A stretch of DNA of 64,000 nt from JAAEPI01 sp964352625. Lineage in GTDB: Bacteria > Bacteroidota > Bacteroidia > Cytophagales > Cyclobacteriaceae. The first letter of the stretch is position 1; every line of letters starts with the position of its first letter. The translations under genes and the position numbers were made by a program. The stretch lies in assembly GCA_964352625.1 (NCBI GenBank), contig CAYGSD010000007.1, positions 1 through 64,000 on the forward strand. Direction: 5' to 3'. Below, piece after piece: positions 1 through 10,400 of the stretch. Under the pieces are notes generated by a model that was given only the letters and a program-made list of their open reading frames with translations, ran no database searches and was not told the DNA's origin.

Positions 1-479
1 TCATCATTGCCTATTTGGCTTACATACTCGTGCGCTCCTTTCTTCAGAGCAAGCTGGATGAAGTGGTTTTCGCCATTCGGCAAAAAAATCAGGAGGTCGT
101 ACTTCCCATTCGTTTGCAGGCATACGAAAGAATTATTCTCCTTTTGGAGCGAGTGGCTCCAGCCAATTTGGTCCACAGGTTGAACAACGGCGAATACACA
201 GCTCAGGAGTTTCAGCACATTTTGATTCACGAAATCCGTCAGGAATTCAACCATAACCTTTCTCAGCAGGTGTACATGTCTTCTGAGGCTTGGACGTACG
301 TTGGGAGCGCCGTGGAGCAAGTCATTTCTGAGATTAATGCAGCAGCCAATGAACTAAAAAGTGACGCTACAAGTATTGACTTAGCAAAAGCACTTTTTCA
401 GATGCAGAGCCAAAAGGAAGTTCAAATCTTAGCTGAAGCGGGAGAGTTTATCAAAAAAGAAATTCAAGAATTGTTCTAA
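1..479 (+). CDS. Partial N-terminally anchored membrane protein, DUF7935-like
   Basis: The reading frame is open to the left edge of the window, so the true start lies outside. A TTG at 15 is available but cuts into the hydrophobic segment (IIAYLAYILV) that reads as the end of an N-terminal membrane helix. The remainder is about 140 mostly helical, soluble residues with AYERIILLLERVAP and HEIRQEFNHNLSQQVYMS. This pattern matches small single-helix Bacteroidota proteins I know as DUF7935; their function is unknown. It stops 2 bp before the next gene, so the two are probably co-transcribed. The family assignment is from memory of its look; the membrane topology is seen directly. Confidence 0.6.
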   Translation, partial: IIAYLAYILVRSFLQSKLDEVVFAIRQKNQEVVLPIRLQAYERIILLLERVAPANLVHRLNNGEYTAQEFQHILIHEIRQEFNHNLSQQVYMSSEAWTYVGSAVEQVISEINAAANELKSDATSIDLAKALFQMQSQKEVQILAEAGEFIKKEIQELF

Positions 480-481
480 TC

Positions 482-880
482 ATGAGCGAGCGCAGAGTCT
501 ATCATCGAATATTAGACCGAGCCAAGGAAATGGTCAATGACAATGACCGCCTGAGAAATTTGGTGATCAATGCCGGAGAACGTTTGTCAAAAATCGGTGA
601 CGATTCAGAGGAAGGAAAGGGCTTTTTAAAGCATGTGAAATTGCTCATTAGAATGATCAGAGCGCACATAAGCGGTGCTTATCGAGCGTTTTCAACTATG
701 ACATTGGTCCTCTTCGTTTTTGCGCTTTTGTACTTCATCACCCCTCTTGACTTGATCCCCGACATCATTCCCGCACTTGGCTTTACGGACGACATTGCCG
801 TGGCACTTATGGTCTTCAAAAGATGTTCGGCGGATATTCAGAAATACCGAAAATGGGAGGAAGCAGAATTATCTCAATAA
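482..880 (+). CDS. YkvA family (DUF1232) membrane protein
   Basis: A 132-residue protein whose C-terminal half carries the DUF1232 signature: a hydrophobic helix (about residues 73-87) running into PLDLIPD (88-94), then a second hydrophobic stretch with DDIAVALMV. That core is the whole of the conserved domain, seen in YkvA and plant/bacterial relatives; biochemical function is unknown. The N-terminal about 65 residues are charged and helical. The ATG lies 2 bp after the preceding stop, which supports both the start and an operon with the upstream membrane protein. No odd features. Confidence 0.85.
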   Translation: MSERRVYHRILDRAKEMVNDNDRLRNLVINAGERLSKIGDDSEEGKGFLKHVKLLIRMIRAHISGAYRAFSTMTLVLFVFALLYFITPLDLIPDIIPALGFTDDIAVALMVFKRCSADIQKYRKWEEAELSQ

Positions 881-910
881 ATTTGTAAATTACTCGACTA
901 CACACCTGAA

Positions 911-1576
911 ATGGAAAGAATCGCATTAGTAACAGGGGCAACCGGATTAGTTGGAAAAGCACTGATCAGACTGCTTTTGGACAAGGATTACTATAAAAAG
1001 ATCATTGTTCTTTCGAGACGCGAACTTGAAATCAAGGACAATAGAATCGAAATGGTCATGCTAGATGATTTCGATAAAATGAGTGAAGTGGCAGACAAAT
1101 TCAATGCTCACGACGTGTACTGCGCGCTCGGAACCACATTAAAAGCTGCCGGATCCAAAGAGAAATTTATCAAAATAGACAAAGACTGGCCGATTGAGCT
1201 AGCCAATTTGGTGAAAGATCAGCCCCTATTCGAGCAATTCCTAATGGTGACCTCACATGGTGCGAATGCCGATTCACCTTTGTTTTACAATCAGGTGAAA
1301 GGAGAAGTCGAAGAAGAATTAGAAAAAATAGGCCTGAAATCACTCAAGATCTTCCAACCATCGCTCTTGCTCGGCTACCGAGATGATTTTCGACTCTTGG
1401 AAGAAATTGCAAAATTTTTCAGTGCCCTTTTCTCATTCTTTATGATTGGCTCAAAAACACGCCTCTGGTCAATTAGGGGAATTGAAGTTGCCACGGCGAT
1501 GTATAAAGTGGCGAGAAGACAAGAGCCAGGTTTGGAGAAATTTCAAGCCAGAAAAATGATTCAGCTGGCAGCATAA
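911..1576 (+). CDS. NAD(P)-binding Rossmann-fold protein, HTATIP2-like short-chain reductase
   Basis: A 221-residue atypical SDR. The nucleotide-binding glycine motif GATGLVG is at residues 9-15, directly after the first beta strand, and the dinucleotide ribose-binding region LSRREL follows. The middle has DVYCALGTT and the motif VTSHGANADS...YNQVKGEVEEEL, where the tyrosine and lysine of the YxxxK active site fit (YNQVK). The length and this pattern match the HTATIP2/TIP30-like oxidoreductase group of bacteria, whose substrate is not known. The stop shares a base with the dtd start (TAATG), so the two genes are translationally coupled. Confidence 0.75.
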   Translation: MERIALVTGATGLVGKALIRLLLDKDYYKKIIVLSRRELEIKDNRIEMVMLDDFDKMSEVADKFNAHDVYCALGTTLKAAGSKEKFIKIDKDWPIELANLVKDQPLFEQFLMVTSHGANADSPLFYNQVKGEVEEELEKIGLKSLKIFQPSLLLGYRDDFRLLEEIAKFFSALFSFFMIGSKTRLWSIRGIEVATAMYKVARRQEPGLEKFQARKMIQLAA

Positions 1577-2028
1577 TGATTGCCGTTATTCAGAGAGTTA
1601 CTGAAGCCTCAGTGACAATCGATCAACAAATCAAGTCGCAGATTGGAAATGGATTGCTCATTCTATTGGGCATAGAAGAAGCGGATGACCATGACGACAT
1701 GGAATGGTTGGTGAAGAAAATCATCAACCTGAGGGTATTCAATGACGAAAATGACGTGATGAACAAAAGCGCGCTCGACGTGCAGGGAGAATTTCTTGTT
1801 GTGAGCCAGTTCACCCTGCATGCCAGCACCAAGAAGGGAAATCGTCCGTCCTACATCAAAGCAGCTAAGCCAGAAATAGCCATTCCTCTTTACAAGAAAT
1901 TCATTCAACAAATGCAATCGGAAGTACCAACTCAAGTACAAACCGGGGAATTTGGAGCCGATATGAAAGTTCGATTGCTAAATGATGGGCCTGTCACCAT
2001 CATAATCGACACAAAGAATAAAGTATAA
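1576..2028 (+). CDS. dtd: D-aminoacyl-tRNA deacylase
   Basis: A full-length (150 aa) DTD, which hydrolyses D-amino acids (and glycine from tRNA-Ala) off mischarged tRNA as a homochirality proofreader in the cytoplasm. Both family signatures are present: SQFTLHA at 77-83 (the catalytic-site Ser-Gln-x-Thr region) and the cross-subunit GPVT motif at 138-141, whose Gly-cisPro pair excludes L-amino acids. FGADMKV precedes it as expected. The ATG overlaps the upstream stop as TAATG. It sits just before lepA, another translation factor, but lepA appears to have its own promoter. Confidence 0.95.
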   Translation: MIAVIQRVTEASVTIDQQIKSQIGNGLLILLGIEEADDHDDMEWLVKKIINLRVFNDENDVMNKSALDVQGEFLVVSQFTLHASTKKGNRPSYIKAAKPEIAIPLYKKFIQQMQSEVPTQVQTGEFGADMKVRLLNDGPVTIIIDTKNKV

Positions 2029-2051
2029 TTCGCCTCTACGCTCTTAATCAA

Positions 2052-2059
2052 TATCTTTG
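2052..2059 (+). promoter_or_regulatory. Bacteroidota-type -7 box upstream of lepA
   Basis: TATCTTTG is an exact match to the Bacteroidota sigma-factor -7 consensus TAnnTTTG. It lies 21 bp upstream of the lepA ATG, which would give a leader of roughly 15 nt. I see no clear TTTG -33 element at the usual spacing, so the call rests on the -7 box and position. Confidence 0.5.
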
Positions 2060-2080
2060 CAGCCTTTCCAGAAGAGCTGA

Positions 2081-3871
2081 ATGAAAAACATCCGAAATTT
2101 CTGCATAATCGCCCATATTGATCATGGCAAAAGCACCCTCGCAGATAGGCTGCTTGAGTTCACCCAAACAGTGTCCAATCGTGACATGCAGGCTCAGCTT
2201 TTGGACAACATGGATTTGGAACGTGAGCGGGGCATCACGATCAAGAGTCACGCCATCCAGATGGAGTTTAAATACAAGAATGAAATATTCATTCTCAACC
2301 TGATTGACACTCCCGGTCACGTAGATTTTTCCTACGAAGTATCACGTTCAATCGCAGCTTGTGAGGGCGCATTGTTGATCGTAGATGCATCTCAGGGTAT
2401 CGAAGCACAAACAATATCCAACCTCTATTTAGCCATAGAGCACAATCTGGAGGTGATTCCGGTTTTGAACAAAATTGACTTACCAGGCGCCATGCCCGAT
2501 GAAGTTTCTGATCAGATCATTGACCTCATTGGGTGCAAGAAAGAAGACATCCTTCATGCTAGTGCCAAAGAGGGTATTGGCATCACCGAAATCCTTGAAA
2601 CCATAGTCGAAAAAGTACCAGCCCCAACAGGTGATCCAGACGAGCCTTTGCAGGCCATGATCTTTGATTCCGTCTTCAATTCTTACAGAGGAATAGAGGT
2701 GCTTTTTAGAGTCTTCAACGGCACGCTAAAAAAGGGAGAAAAAATTAAATTTGTGAACACCGGAAAAACGTATGAGGCAGATGAGATCGGTGTACTCAAA
2801 TTACAGCATGGTCCAAAGAATGAAATTTCTGCCGGAAATGTTGGTTATTTAATCTCCGGAATAAAGGTCGCCAGAGAGGTAAAAGTGGGTGATACCATCA
2901 CTCATGTTGACAAGCCGACCCAGCGTCAGGTCAAGGGATTCGAAGATGTGAAACCGATGGTTTTTGCCGGAATCTATCCTGTCGAAACGAGTGAGTTTGA
3001 GGAGCTACGGGCATCTATGGAAAAGCTGCAATTGAACGATGCTTCGCTCGTGTGGGAACCCGAAACTTCAGCCGCACTTGGCTTTGGTTTTAGATGTGGA
3101 TTTCTTGGTATGTTGCACATGGAAATTGTGCAAGAAAGACTCGAACGAGAGTTCGATATGACAGTAATTACAACGGTTCCTTCAGTAAGATTTCATGCCA
3201 TACTTACTAACGGAGAAACGCTTAATGTAAGTGCGCCTTCTGAGCTGCCGGATCCTACCGAAATGGATCATATTGAAGAGCCGTACATTCGAGCACAAAT
3301 CATCACGAAATCAGACTTCATTGGCCCTGTAATCGGCCTCTGCATGGATAAGAGAGGTGAAATTAAAAACCAAGTCTATCTGACTTCCAATCGCGTTGAA
3401 CTCACATTTGAGATTCCTTTGGCGGAAATAGTTTTTGATTTTTTCGATAAACTCAAGACCATTTCAAGAGGGTATGCTTCGTTGGATTATGAGCTCATCG
3501 GGTATCGCACGTCCAACCTCGTGAAGTTGGACATTCAGCTCAACGGAGATAAGGTAGATGCGCTATCCGCCATTGTGCACCGAGACAAGGCCTATGACTG
3601 GGGGAAGCGTCTTTGCGAAAAACTCAGAGGCTTACTTCCAAGGCAAATGTTTGAGATAGCAATTCAAGCGGCAATTGGGACTAAAATTATTGCTCGGGAA
3701 ACGGTGAAAGCGATGCGAAAAAATGTGCTCGCAAAATGCTACGGTGGAGATATTTCTCGGAAGCGAAAACTTCTGGACAAACAGAAAAAAGGGAAGAAAA
3801 GAATGCGTCAGGTTGGTAACGTAGAAATCCCTCAAGAAGCCTTCATGGCAGTACTCAAATTGGACGATTAA
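2081..3871 (+). CDS. lepA: Elongation factor 4 (LepA) GTPase
   Basis: A 596-residue ribosome-associated translational GTPase of normal LepA length, thought to aid ribosome assembly or back-translocation under stress. GTPase motifs are complete: G1 AHIDHGKST at 11-19, G3 DTPGH at 76-80 and G4 NKID at 130-133. Domain II, the elongation-factor G-like domains and the LepA-specific C-terminal domain (KRKLLDKQKKGKKRM, basic and tRNA-facing) follow in order. An exact -7 box lies just upstream. folD begins 11 bp downstream on the same strand. Confidence 0.97.
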   Translation: MKNIRNFCIIAHIDHGKSTLADRLLEFTQTVSNRDMQAQLLDNMDLERERGITIKSHAIQMEFKYKNEIFILNLIDTPGHVDFSYEVSRSIAACEGALLIVDASQGIEAQTISNLYLAIEHNLEVIPVLNKIDLPGAMPDEVSDQIIDLIGCKKEDILHASAKEGIGITEILETIVEKVPAPTGDPDEPLQAMIFDSVFNSYRGIEVLFRVFNGTLKKGEKIKFVNTGKTYEADEIGVLKLQHGPKNEISAGNVGYLISGIKVAREVKVGDTITHVDKPTQRQVKGFEDVKPMVFAGIYPVETSEFEELRASMEKLQLNDASLVWEPETSAALGFGFRCGFLGMLHMEIVQERLEREFDMTVITTVPSVRFHAILTNGETLNVSAPSELPDPTEMDHIEEPYIRAQIITKSDFIGPVIGLCMDKRGEIKNQVYLTSNRVELTFEIPLAEIVFDFFDKLKTISRGYASLDYELIGYRTSNLVKLDIQLNGDKVDALSAIVHRDKAYDWGKRLCEKLRGLLPRQMFEIAIQAAIGTKIIARETVKAMRKNVLAKCYGGDISRKRKLLDKQKKGKKRMRQVGNVEIPQEAFMAVLKLDD

Positions 3872-3882
3872 AAGGATTAAAT

Positions 3883-4758
3883 ATGGCCACAATTATTGAC
3901 GGGAAAAAGGTCGCAAATGACATTAAAAATGAGATCAAAAATCGGGTCTTAGAACTGAAAGAAAAGGGTCATCGATCTCCTCATTTGGCCATCATAATTG
4001 TTGGTGATGATGGAGCCAGTCACACCTATGTAAGCGGCAAGATTAACGCCTGCAAAGCGGTGGGTTTCGACTACACCCTCATGCAGTTTGCCGGCACGAT
4101 GACTGAAGCCAAATTGATCCAACATATAGGATCGATGAATGCTGATGAAGACATAGATGGATTCATTGTCCAGTTGCCACTACCAGAGCACATTTCTGTA
4201 GAAAGAGTCACTGAAGCCATTAAGCCAACCAAAGATGTTGATGGCTTTACGAATCAAAATTTTGGAAGTATCATTTCAGAAGAGCAGCTTCTGTTGCCGG
4301 CCACTCCATTTGGAGTAATGGAACTCATTCGTCGATACAACATCGAAACAGAAGGCAAACACTGCGTAGTTGTTGGGGCCAGCAGAATCGCTGGTGCTCC
4401 TTTGAGCCTGATGATGCAGCATGATGCACGTTCAACGGTTACCATTTGCCACAAATACACCAAAGATTTAGCCGCTCACACGCGAACCGCTGATATTCTC
4501 ATCGTGGCAGTAGGTAAGCCGGGATTGATCACTAAAGAAATGGTCAAAGAAGGGGTTGTGGTGATTGATGTAGGGACGACTAGAGTAGAGGATCCTAGTA
4601 AAAAAACAGGATTTAGATTAGCAGGAGACGTTGAATTCGAAACAGTCTCTGAAGTTTCTGGAGCCATTACCCCTGTACCGGGCGGTGTTGGCCCAATGAC
4701 AATCGCTTCGCTTTTGCTCAATACGCTTCGAGCCTATGAGTCAACAATTGGAAACTAA
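3883..4758 (+). CDS. folD: Bifunctional methylenetetrahydrofolate dehydrogenase / methenyltetrahydrofolate cyclohydrolase
   Basis: A 291-residue FolD, which interconverts 5,10-methylene-, 5,10-methenyl- and 10-formyl-tetrahydrofolate using NADP, feeding purine and formyl-Met synthesis in the cytosol. The catalytic YVSGK motif (Tyr49, Lys53) is intact, as are QLPLPEH and the C-terminal signature PGGVGPMT (266-273). The Rossmann part contains VVGASRIAGAP. It follows lepA by 11 bp and its last 23 bp overlap the start of queE, so the three are probably one transcript. Note gcvT, another one-carbon enzyme, is far away at 56456. Confidence 0.97.
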   Translation: MATIIDGKKVANDIKNEIKNRVLELKEKGHRSPHLAIIIVGDDGASHTYVSGKINACKAVGFDYTLMQFAGTMTEAKLIQHIGSMNADEDIDGFIVQLPLPEHISVERVTEAIKPTKDVDGFTNQNFGSIISEEQLLLPATPFGVMELIRRYNIETEGKHCVVVGASRIAGAPLSLMMQHDARSTVTICHKYTKDLAAHTRTADILIVAVGKPGLITKEMVKEGVVVIDVGTTRVEDPSKKTGFRLAGDVEFETVSEVSGAITPVPGGVGPMTIASLLLNTLRAYESTIGN

Positions 4759-5359
4759 TACCAACTCGCTCCCTTTGATGGAGGCATTCTACACCATCCA
4801 AGGTGAAGGTGCTTTTTCAGGGACTCCCGCCTATTTTATTAGATTGGGCGGCTGTGACGTTGGTTGTGTTTGGTGCGACGTGAAGGAGTCCTGGGAAGCC
4901 AATGACCACCCCGAGGTTGCTGTTGACCAAATGGTTGCTGATGCGAAAGCAAGTGGCACCAAGATTACTGTAATCACGGGCGGAGAGCCTTTAATGTATG
5001 ATTTGACTGAATTGACCTCAGAACTTCACAAATCTGGACTCAAGACAAATATTGAGACATCTGGCGTCTACTATCTTACAGGAAAATGGGACTGGATTTG
5101 CTTCTCGCCTAAGAAATTCAAGAAACCTCAGGACGAATTTTACCTCAATAGTCACGAGCTCAAAGTGGTAATCTTCAATAAGTCAGATTTGGCTTGGGCC
5201 GAAACTCATGCAAGGAAAATGGATCCAAAAGCTAAGCTTTATCTCCAACCCGAATGGTCAAGGGAAAAAGAAATGCTTCCTGTGATCGTTGAGTATGTAA
5301 AACGCAATCCACATTGGCGTATATCTTTACAGACTCACAAATACATGAACGTTCCTTGA
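4736..5359 (+). CDS. queE: 7-carboxy-7-deazaguanine synthase
   Basis: A 207-residue radical-SAM enzyme that turns 6-carboxy-tetrahydropterin into 7-carboxy-7-deazaguanine on the preQ0/queuosine route. The cluster motif is CDVGCVWC (Cys40, 44, 47), a CX3CX2C spacing typical of QueE, and GGEP is at 82-85. The ATG lies inside the end of folD (23-bp overlap). The partner enzyme making its substrate, QueD, is also in this window (17750) but in a separate transcription unit. The stop TGA overlaps the likely TTG start of the next gene. Confidence 0.93.
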   Translation: MSQQLETNTNSLPLMEAFYTIQGEGAFSGTPAYFIRLGGCDVGCVWCDVKESWEANDHPEVAVDQMVADAKASGTKITVITGGEPLMYDLTELTSELHKSGLKTNIETSGVYYLTGKWDWICFSPKKFKKPQDEFYLNSHELKVVIFNKSDLAWAETHARKMDPKAKLYLQPEWSREKEMLPVIVEYVKRNPHWRISLQTHKYMNVP

Positions 5360-7230
5360 TTAAAGGCCTTTATTCAATTCTATTCTTTCTTTTATTCCAA
5401 ATCGGTTTTTCTCAAACAGAAATCGACAAGAAGGCTATCAAGTTGGTCGAAAAATCCGATGAAGCCGTGGCAGATCGCGATTTCCAAAAAGCCCGAGATC
5501 TCCTCAATGAAGCTCTGAAGAGAGATTCAAGCTATGCCAAAACGTATGAGCGACTATTCACGGTTTTAAGAATTCTACAAAAGCGTGATCAAATTCACCA
5601 ACTCCAACTTAGGTATGTGAAAAATGTAAATGAGCGCTTCCTGAACAATCAAATTTGGCAAAGCCTGGCCTCATATGAATTCTCCAAAGGAAATTACGAT
5701 GAAGCATCAAAGTTCATGGCAGAAGTACAGAAGAAAGACAGTGTACTTTATGAAAGCATTCAATTTTCACTGGAGCAAATTTCCGAACCCAAAGAGTTCG
5801 AAGTGACACTTCTTCCACCACAGATAAATAAGCTCACTTTTCAATATTTGCCGGTTCTTACGATTGACGGAAGAACCATGATTTTTACAGGACTACCCGG
5901 AAATGGCTCAGATGAGGATATTTACACATCTCAGTTTGAAGGTGGCGATTGGAGTGAAGCCACCCCGATATCCGATACCATAAATACCCCCTATAATGAG
6001 GGGGCTTGCTCAATTTCGGCAGATGGACGAACCCTGATTTTTACAGCATGTGAGGGGCGCCCCACTTTCGGCAATTGTGATTTGTACCTCACACAAAAAA
6101 CTGGAGACACATGGTCAACCCCAAAAAACCTAGGTGAAGCTGTAAACTCCAGACATTGGGATTCTCAACCCTCGCTCTCTGCCGATGGAAAAACGCTCTA
6201 TTTTGTGTCAAATAGACCCGGAGGAATCGGGGGCAGAGATATCTGGATCACGCAATTTGATGGTGATAAATGGTCTACACCAAGGAATCCCGGTCGTCCG
6301 ATAAATACCCGACACGATGAAACTACGCCCTTCATATATGCCAACAATCGCACCCTGTTCTTCTCATCAAATGGTCACGTTGGCTTGGGTGGTTTCGATT
6401 TGTTCAAGGCAGAGTTTGAAAATGGAAAATGGGTAAAAATTAAAAATCTTGGTTTTCCAATAAACACTTTTAACGATGAGGTCAGCCTATTTATAACCTC
6501 CTCTGGAGATCAAGCCTTCTTCACCAAGGAAGAAAGCCGAAATGGAAAAACATACAAAAGTGAAATTGCCTCCTATTTGATTCCAAAAGAAAAACCCTTC
6601 GTTCCAAGCGTATCATACATTACAGGGAAGGTAAAGGATGCCACTACAGGACAACCCCTAGACGCCAAAATCGAACTTGTGGATCTTACGAATCGCGGAA
6701 AAACATACAGCACTGAAAGCGATCCAAGCACAGGGAAGTACTTTCTTGTTCTACCCTCTTCCTTGGACTTTGGAATGTTCGTAGAGAGATCTGGTTACTT
6801 GCCTCAAGACATTTCATTAAGCACCTCACACCTTGAATCGTCAGACACGGTCGACTTCCAATTGCAACCTATAATAGAAGGAGCAAAAATGATTTTGAGC
6901 AATATCTACTTTGAATTCGATTCAGATGAACTCAATGATAGGTCCCTCGAGGAACTAAGCCGCATTGCGGAGTTTCTTAAAAGAGAAGAGCATATCCATG
7001 TTGAAATTTCTGGCCATACAGACAATGTTGGCAAAGCATCCTATAACCAAGGGCTTTCTGAGCGTCGGGCCAAGGCGGTATACATGCATTTAACCACGCT
7101 AAAAGTGTCTCCTTCTAGGATGAAACACACAGGTTTTGGCTCTTCGCAACCGATTGCGACCAATGAAACTACCTCTGGTCAGGACCAAAATCGTCGAATT
7201 GAGTTCAAAATCACCTCTTTAAAGAATTGA
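5356..7230 (+). CDS. PorE-like envelope protein: TPR, PD40 propeller, carboxypeptidase-regulatory-like and OmpA domains
   Basis: I place the start at TTG 5356, which overlaps the queE stop (TTGA) and gives a clean N-terminal signal sequence ending GFSQ; the longer option (TTG 5314) would put 14 polar residues in front of it. The mature protein has a TPR-like helical region (about 21-110), PD40 propeller blades (repeats such as SADGRTLIF and SADGKTLYFVSN, about 130-405), a carboxypeptidase-regulatory-like fold starting TGKVKDATTGQPL, and an OmpA-like peptidoglycan-binding domain with FEFDSDEL and SGHTDNVGKASYN...LSERRAKAV. This order is that of PorE, the T9SS anchor of Porphyromonas. Bacteroidota carry several paralogues with the same plan, so T9SS function is inferred, not shown. 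Confidence 0.75.
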   Translation: MIKGLYSILFFLLFQIGFSQTEIDKKAIKLVEKSDEAVADRDFQKARDLLNEALKRDSSYAKTYERLFTVLRILQKRDQIHQLQLRYVKNVNERFLNNQIWQSLASYEFSKGNYDEASKFMAEVQKKDSVLYESIQFSLEQISEPKEFEVTLLPPQINKLTFQYLPVLTIDGRTMIFTGLPGNGSDEDIYTSQFEGGDWSEATPISDTINTPYNEGACSISADGRTLIFTACEGRPTFGNCDLYLTQKTGDTWSTPKNLGEAVNSRHWDSQPSLSADGKTLYFVSNRPGGIGGRDIWITQFDGDKWSTPRNPGRPINTRHDETTPFIYANNRTLFFSSNGHVGLGGFDLFKAEFENGKWVKIKNLGFPINTFNDEVSLFITSSGDQAFFTKEESRNGKTYKSEIASYLIPKEKPFVPSVSYITGKVKDATTGQPLDAKIELVDLTNRGKTYSTESDPSTGKYFLVLPSSLDFGMFVERSGYLPQDISLSTSHLESSDTVDFQLQPIIEGAKMILSNIYFEFDSDELNDRSLEELSRIAEFLKREEHIHVEISGHTDNVGKASYNQGLSERRAKAVYMHLTTLKVSPSRMKHTGFGSSQPIATNETTSGQDQNRRIEFKITSLKN

Positions 7231-7395
7231 TCTTCAATATTTTATAAGTCCTCGTCGACCAAATATTTGATCGTGAGTCAGGGTTGATTTGAAATTTTGT
7301 TTTGGAAAAACGACAAATCTTCATTTTTAGCAAAACCAATAGGGAAAATATGCTTTTTATGCCAATTCGCTAAAGAATAATACAATCTTCATTTC

Positions 7396-7426
7396 TTGTT
7401 AACAATCCTTAACGATTATGAATTTG
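7396..7426 (+). promoter_or_regulatory. Possible promoter for the first SusCD operon
   Basis: TTG at 7396-7398 is followed after 20 bp by TGAATTTG (7419-7426), one mismatch from the TAnnTTTG -7 consensus. It sits 46 bp before the susC-like start, inside the AT-rich 242-bp gap 7231-7472. I see no other structure in that gap. Confidence 0.35.
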
Positions 7427-7472
7427 TTGCTAGCTTTAGCCTTGAAATAATATGTTTAATTTTTAAACCAGT

Positions 7473-10400
7473 ATGAATATGAAGAGGATTTTACTCTTAA
7501 GTATGGTTTTCTCGTTCGCTTTAGTGTTCAGTGCATGGGCACAGCGTACGGTTTCTGGTAAAGTCACCGATGAATCCGGTGAAGGTTTACCAGGTGTGAA
7601 TGTTGTGATTAAAGGCACGACAACTGGAGTTACCACCGATTTGGATGGTAATTATCAAATTAGTGTTCCAGATGACAACACTGTTCTAGTGTTTTCATCA
7701 GTTGGAATGACAACTCAACAAGTTACGGTTGGCGCTAGAACTAGCATCGACTTGGGCATGTCAACTGATACCAAGAAGCTGCAGGAAGTGGTAGTTGTTG
7801 GATATGGAACAACTTTGAAGAGTGAGTTCACAGGTTCTTCTGCAAGAGTTAATTCCGAAACTCTTGAAAGATTACCTGTAACTAGCGCTGATCAAGCCCT
7901 TCAAGGACTTGCAGCTGGTGTTCAAGTAACATCCGCTTCAGGTACTCCTGGTGGTGGAATCAGTATCAGGGTTCGTGGACAAACTTCCATTTCAGCTAGT
8001 AACGACCCACTCTATGTTGTTGATGGTGTTCCGGTTGTATCTGGAGACTTGCAACAGACTGGTTTTGGTGGACAAAGTGGTAACGCTTTAGCTGGCTTAA
8101 ACCCTAATGATATTGAGTCAATTGAGGTATTGAAAGATGCTTCTAGTACTGCAATCTATGGAGCTAGAGCAGCCAATGGTGTTGTATTAATCACAACCAA
8201 AAGAGGTGAAACTGGATCAACTAAAATTAACCTAGGTTATATGAGAGGTTTCGGTCAGCCAACCAATATAATTGACGTAGTTAATGCTGATCAATGGGAA
8301 GAAGTATTTAATGAAGCAAGAACCAATGACGGTTTAGCCCCTATAGATTACTCCGCTTCTCCGTATGCAGATGTAGATACCGATTGGCTTGACGCTGTTT
8401 TCAGAACTGCTGACATCCATCAATTCAACGTTAGTATTAGCGGTGGAGATGACAAAACGAGATACTTCGTGAGTGGTAGTTTTCGAGACGAAGAAGGTAC
8501 AATTGGCATTGAAACTGGTGACCGTCCTGGCTCTCATTACAAACGTGCTACTGCTCGTTTGAATCTAGACCACACAGCAAGCGACAAGTTTACATTTGGA
8601 ACTTCAATCGGACTGTCGGTAGATCAGAACTCAAGAATCCCAAATGATAATAACATTTATGGGGTACTCTCAACTGCTTTGCTTACTGCACCTAATGTTC
8701 CTATTTATGAACTTGATGGTGATGGGAACCCTACAACTGAATTTAGTGATGCACCTCCATTTGCCAACCCAGTTCGAGCGGTTACTCTTCCAAGATTCAA
8801 CAACTCTACTCGAAAAGTGATCGCTAACACTTATTTTACTTACGAATTTCTGGAAGGAATCTCATTCAGAACGGATGCGTCTCTTGATTATACCAGCCTT
8901 ATTGAGGATCACTATATTCAAGCATCTACTTTCCAGGGTTCTCCAAGTGGAATTGGTCGATACAATACCAACGAGTTCACAACTACAGTATTGGAACCTA
9001 CTATTCGTATGAATAGAACTTTTGGTTCGGACCACAGTGTGAATGCAGTTATAGGAACAACTTTCCAAAATAGAGTTAACTTCAGGAATAGCGTATCTGG
9101 TAATGGTTTTTCTAGAGAGTCATTAACATACCTTGCTTCTGCTTCAAACATTACAGCGGGCAGTTCCCTCAGAAGAGATTATTCTTTCCAGTCTGTTTTT
9201 GGACGGGTTGGATATGCTTATCAAGGAAAATATCTAGCAACTGCGACTTTGAGAAGAGACGGATCGTCAAGATTTGGACCTGAAAATCGTTACGGTACTT
9301 TCTGGGCACTCTCTGCAGGATGGAATTTCTCAGACGAAAGCTTCATGGATGGTATTAGCTGGTTGGAGCTAGGTAAGCTTAGAGCTAGTTATGGTAAGAC
9401 AGGTAATGACCGAATCGGTGAGTTTGCGTACTTAGGTACATGGACCGGTGGTGCGAACTATCTTGACCTTCCTGCAACAAGTTCTTTAAACATTGCTAAC
9501 AACCAATTGAAGTGGGAAGAAACAACCACTTTTGATGTTGGTGTTGAATTAGCTGTTTTTCAGAACAGATTGAATTTGAACGTAGGTTATTTCAAAGGAA
9601 AAACTGTTGACCTTCTATATGGCAACCCTATTCCTGAATCAACTGGTTTCGCAACCGTTCAAGATAACATCGGACAAATTAATAACAGAGGGGTTGAAAT
9701 TGATGTTAATAGTATCAACCTAGATTTGGCCAATGGTTTCAGATGGAATACATCTTTCAATATTTCATTCTTGAGAAACAGAGTGAAATCATTGTTAGAT
9801 CCTGAGCCAATTCTTCAGGGATTTGGTAGTGCAATTGTTGAAGGCGAGCCTTTGAACACATTCTACATGTACAAATTCTTGGGAGTAAATCCTGCTACAG
9901 GAGATGCCATTTATAAGGATGTGGATGGTAATGGGATCATTAACGCCGAAGATCAAACGGTCGTTGGAAACTATCAACCTGATTTCTTAGGAGGTATCAC
10001 AAATGATTTTTCTTGGAAAGGTCTCTCATTGAGTGTCTTTTTTCAGTTCATTCAAGGAGTTGACATCTATAACAACAACAGACAATTCATGGAGCACCTG
10101 GGCACAAGCGCTTGGGGTATGGATGCTAGCGTTCTAAGAAGATGGCAACAGCCAGGTGATGTAACTGACATTCCTAGAGCGGCGACAGCTGCTACTGTGG
10201 GATTAAACAATGCTGACAACAGTAGATTTTTGGAAGACGGGTCTTATTTAAGACTTAAGAACGTTACCCTTGGATATCAACTTCCTAGTAACATCGTTTC
10301 CAAAGCGGGATTTGCTTCTGCTCGTGTTTACGTAACTGGTGTCAACCTATGGACTTTAACCGCTTACAGTGGTTTCGATCCGGAAGTAAACGTGTTTAAC

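Noticed and set aside
7231..7472. RNA gene or riboswitch in the longest gap
   Set aside because: No stable hairpin or conserved core seen by eye; only an AT-rich leader with a possible promoter.
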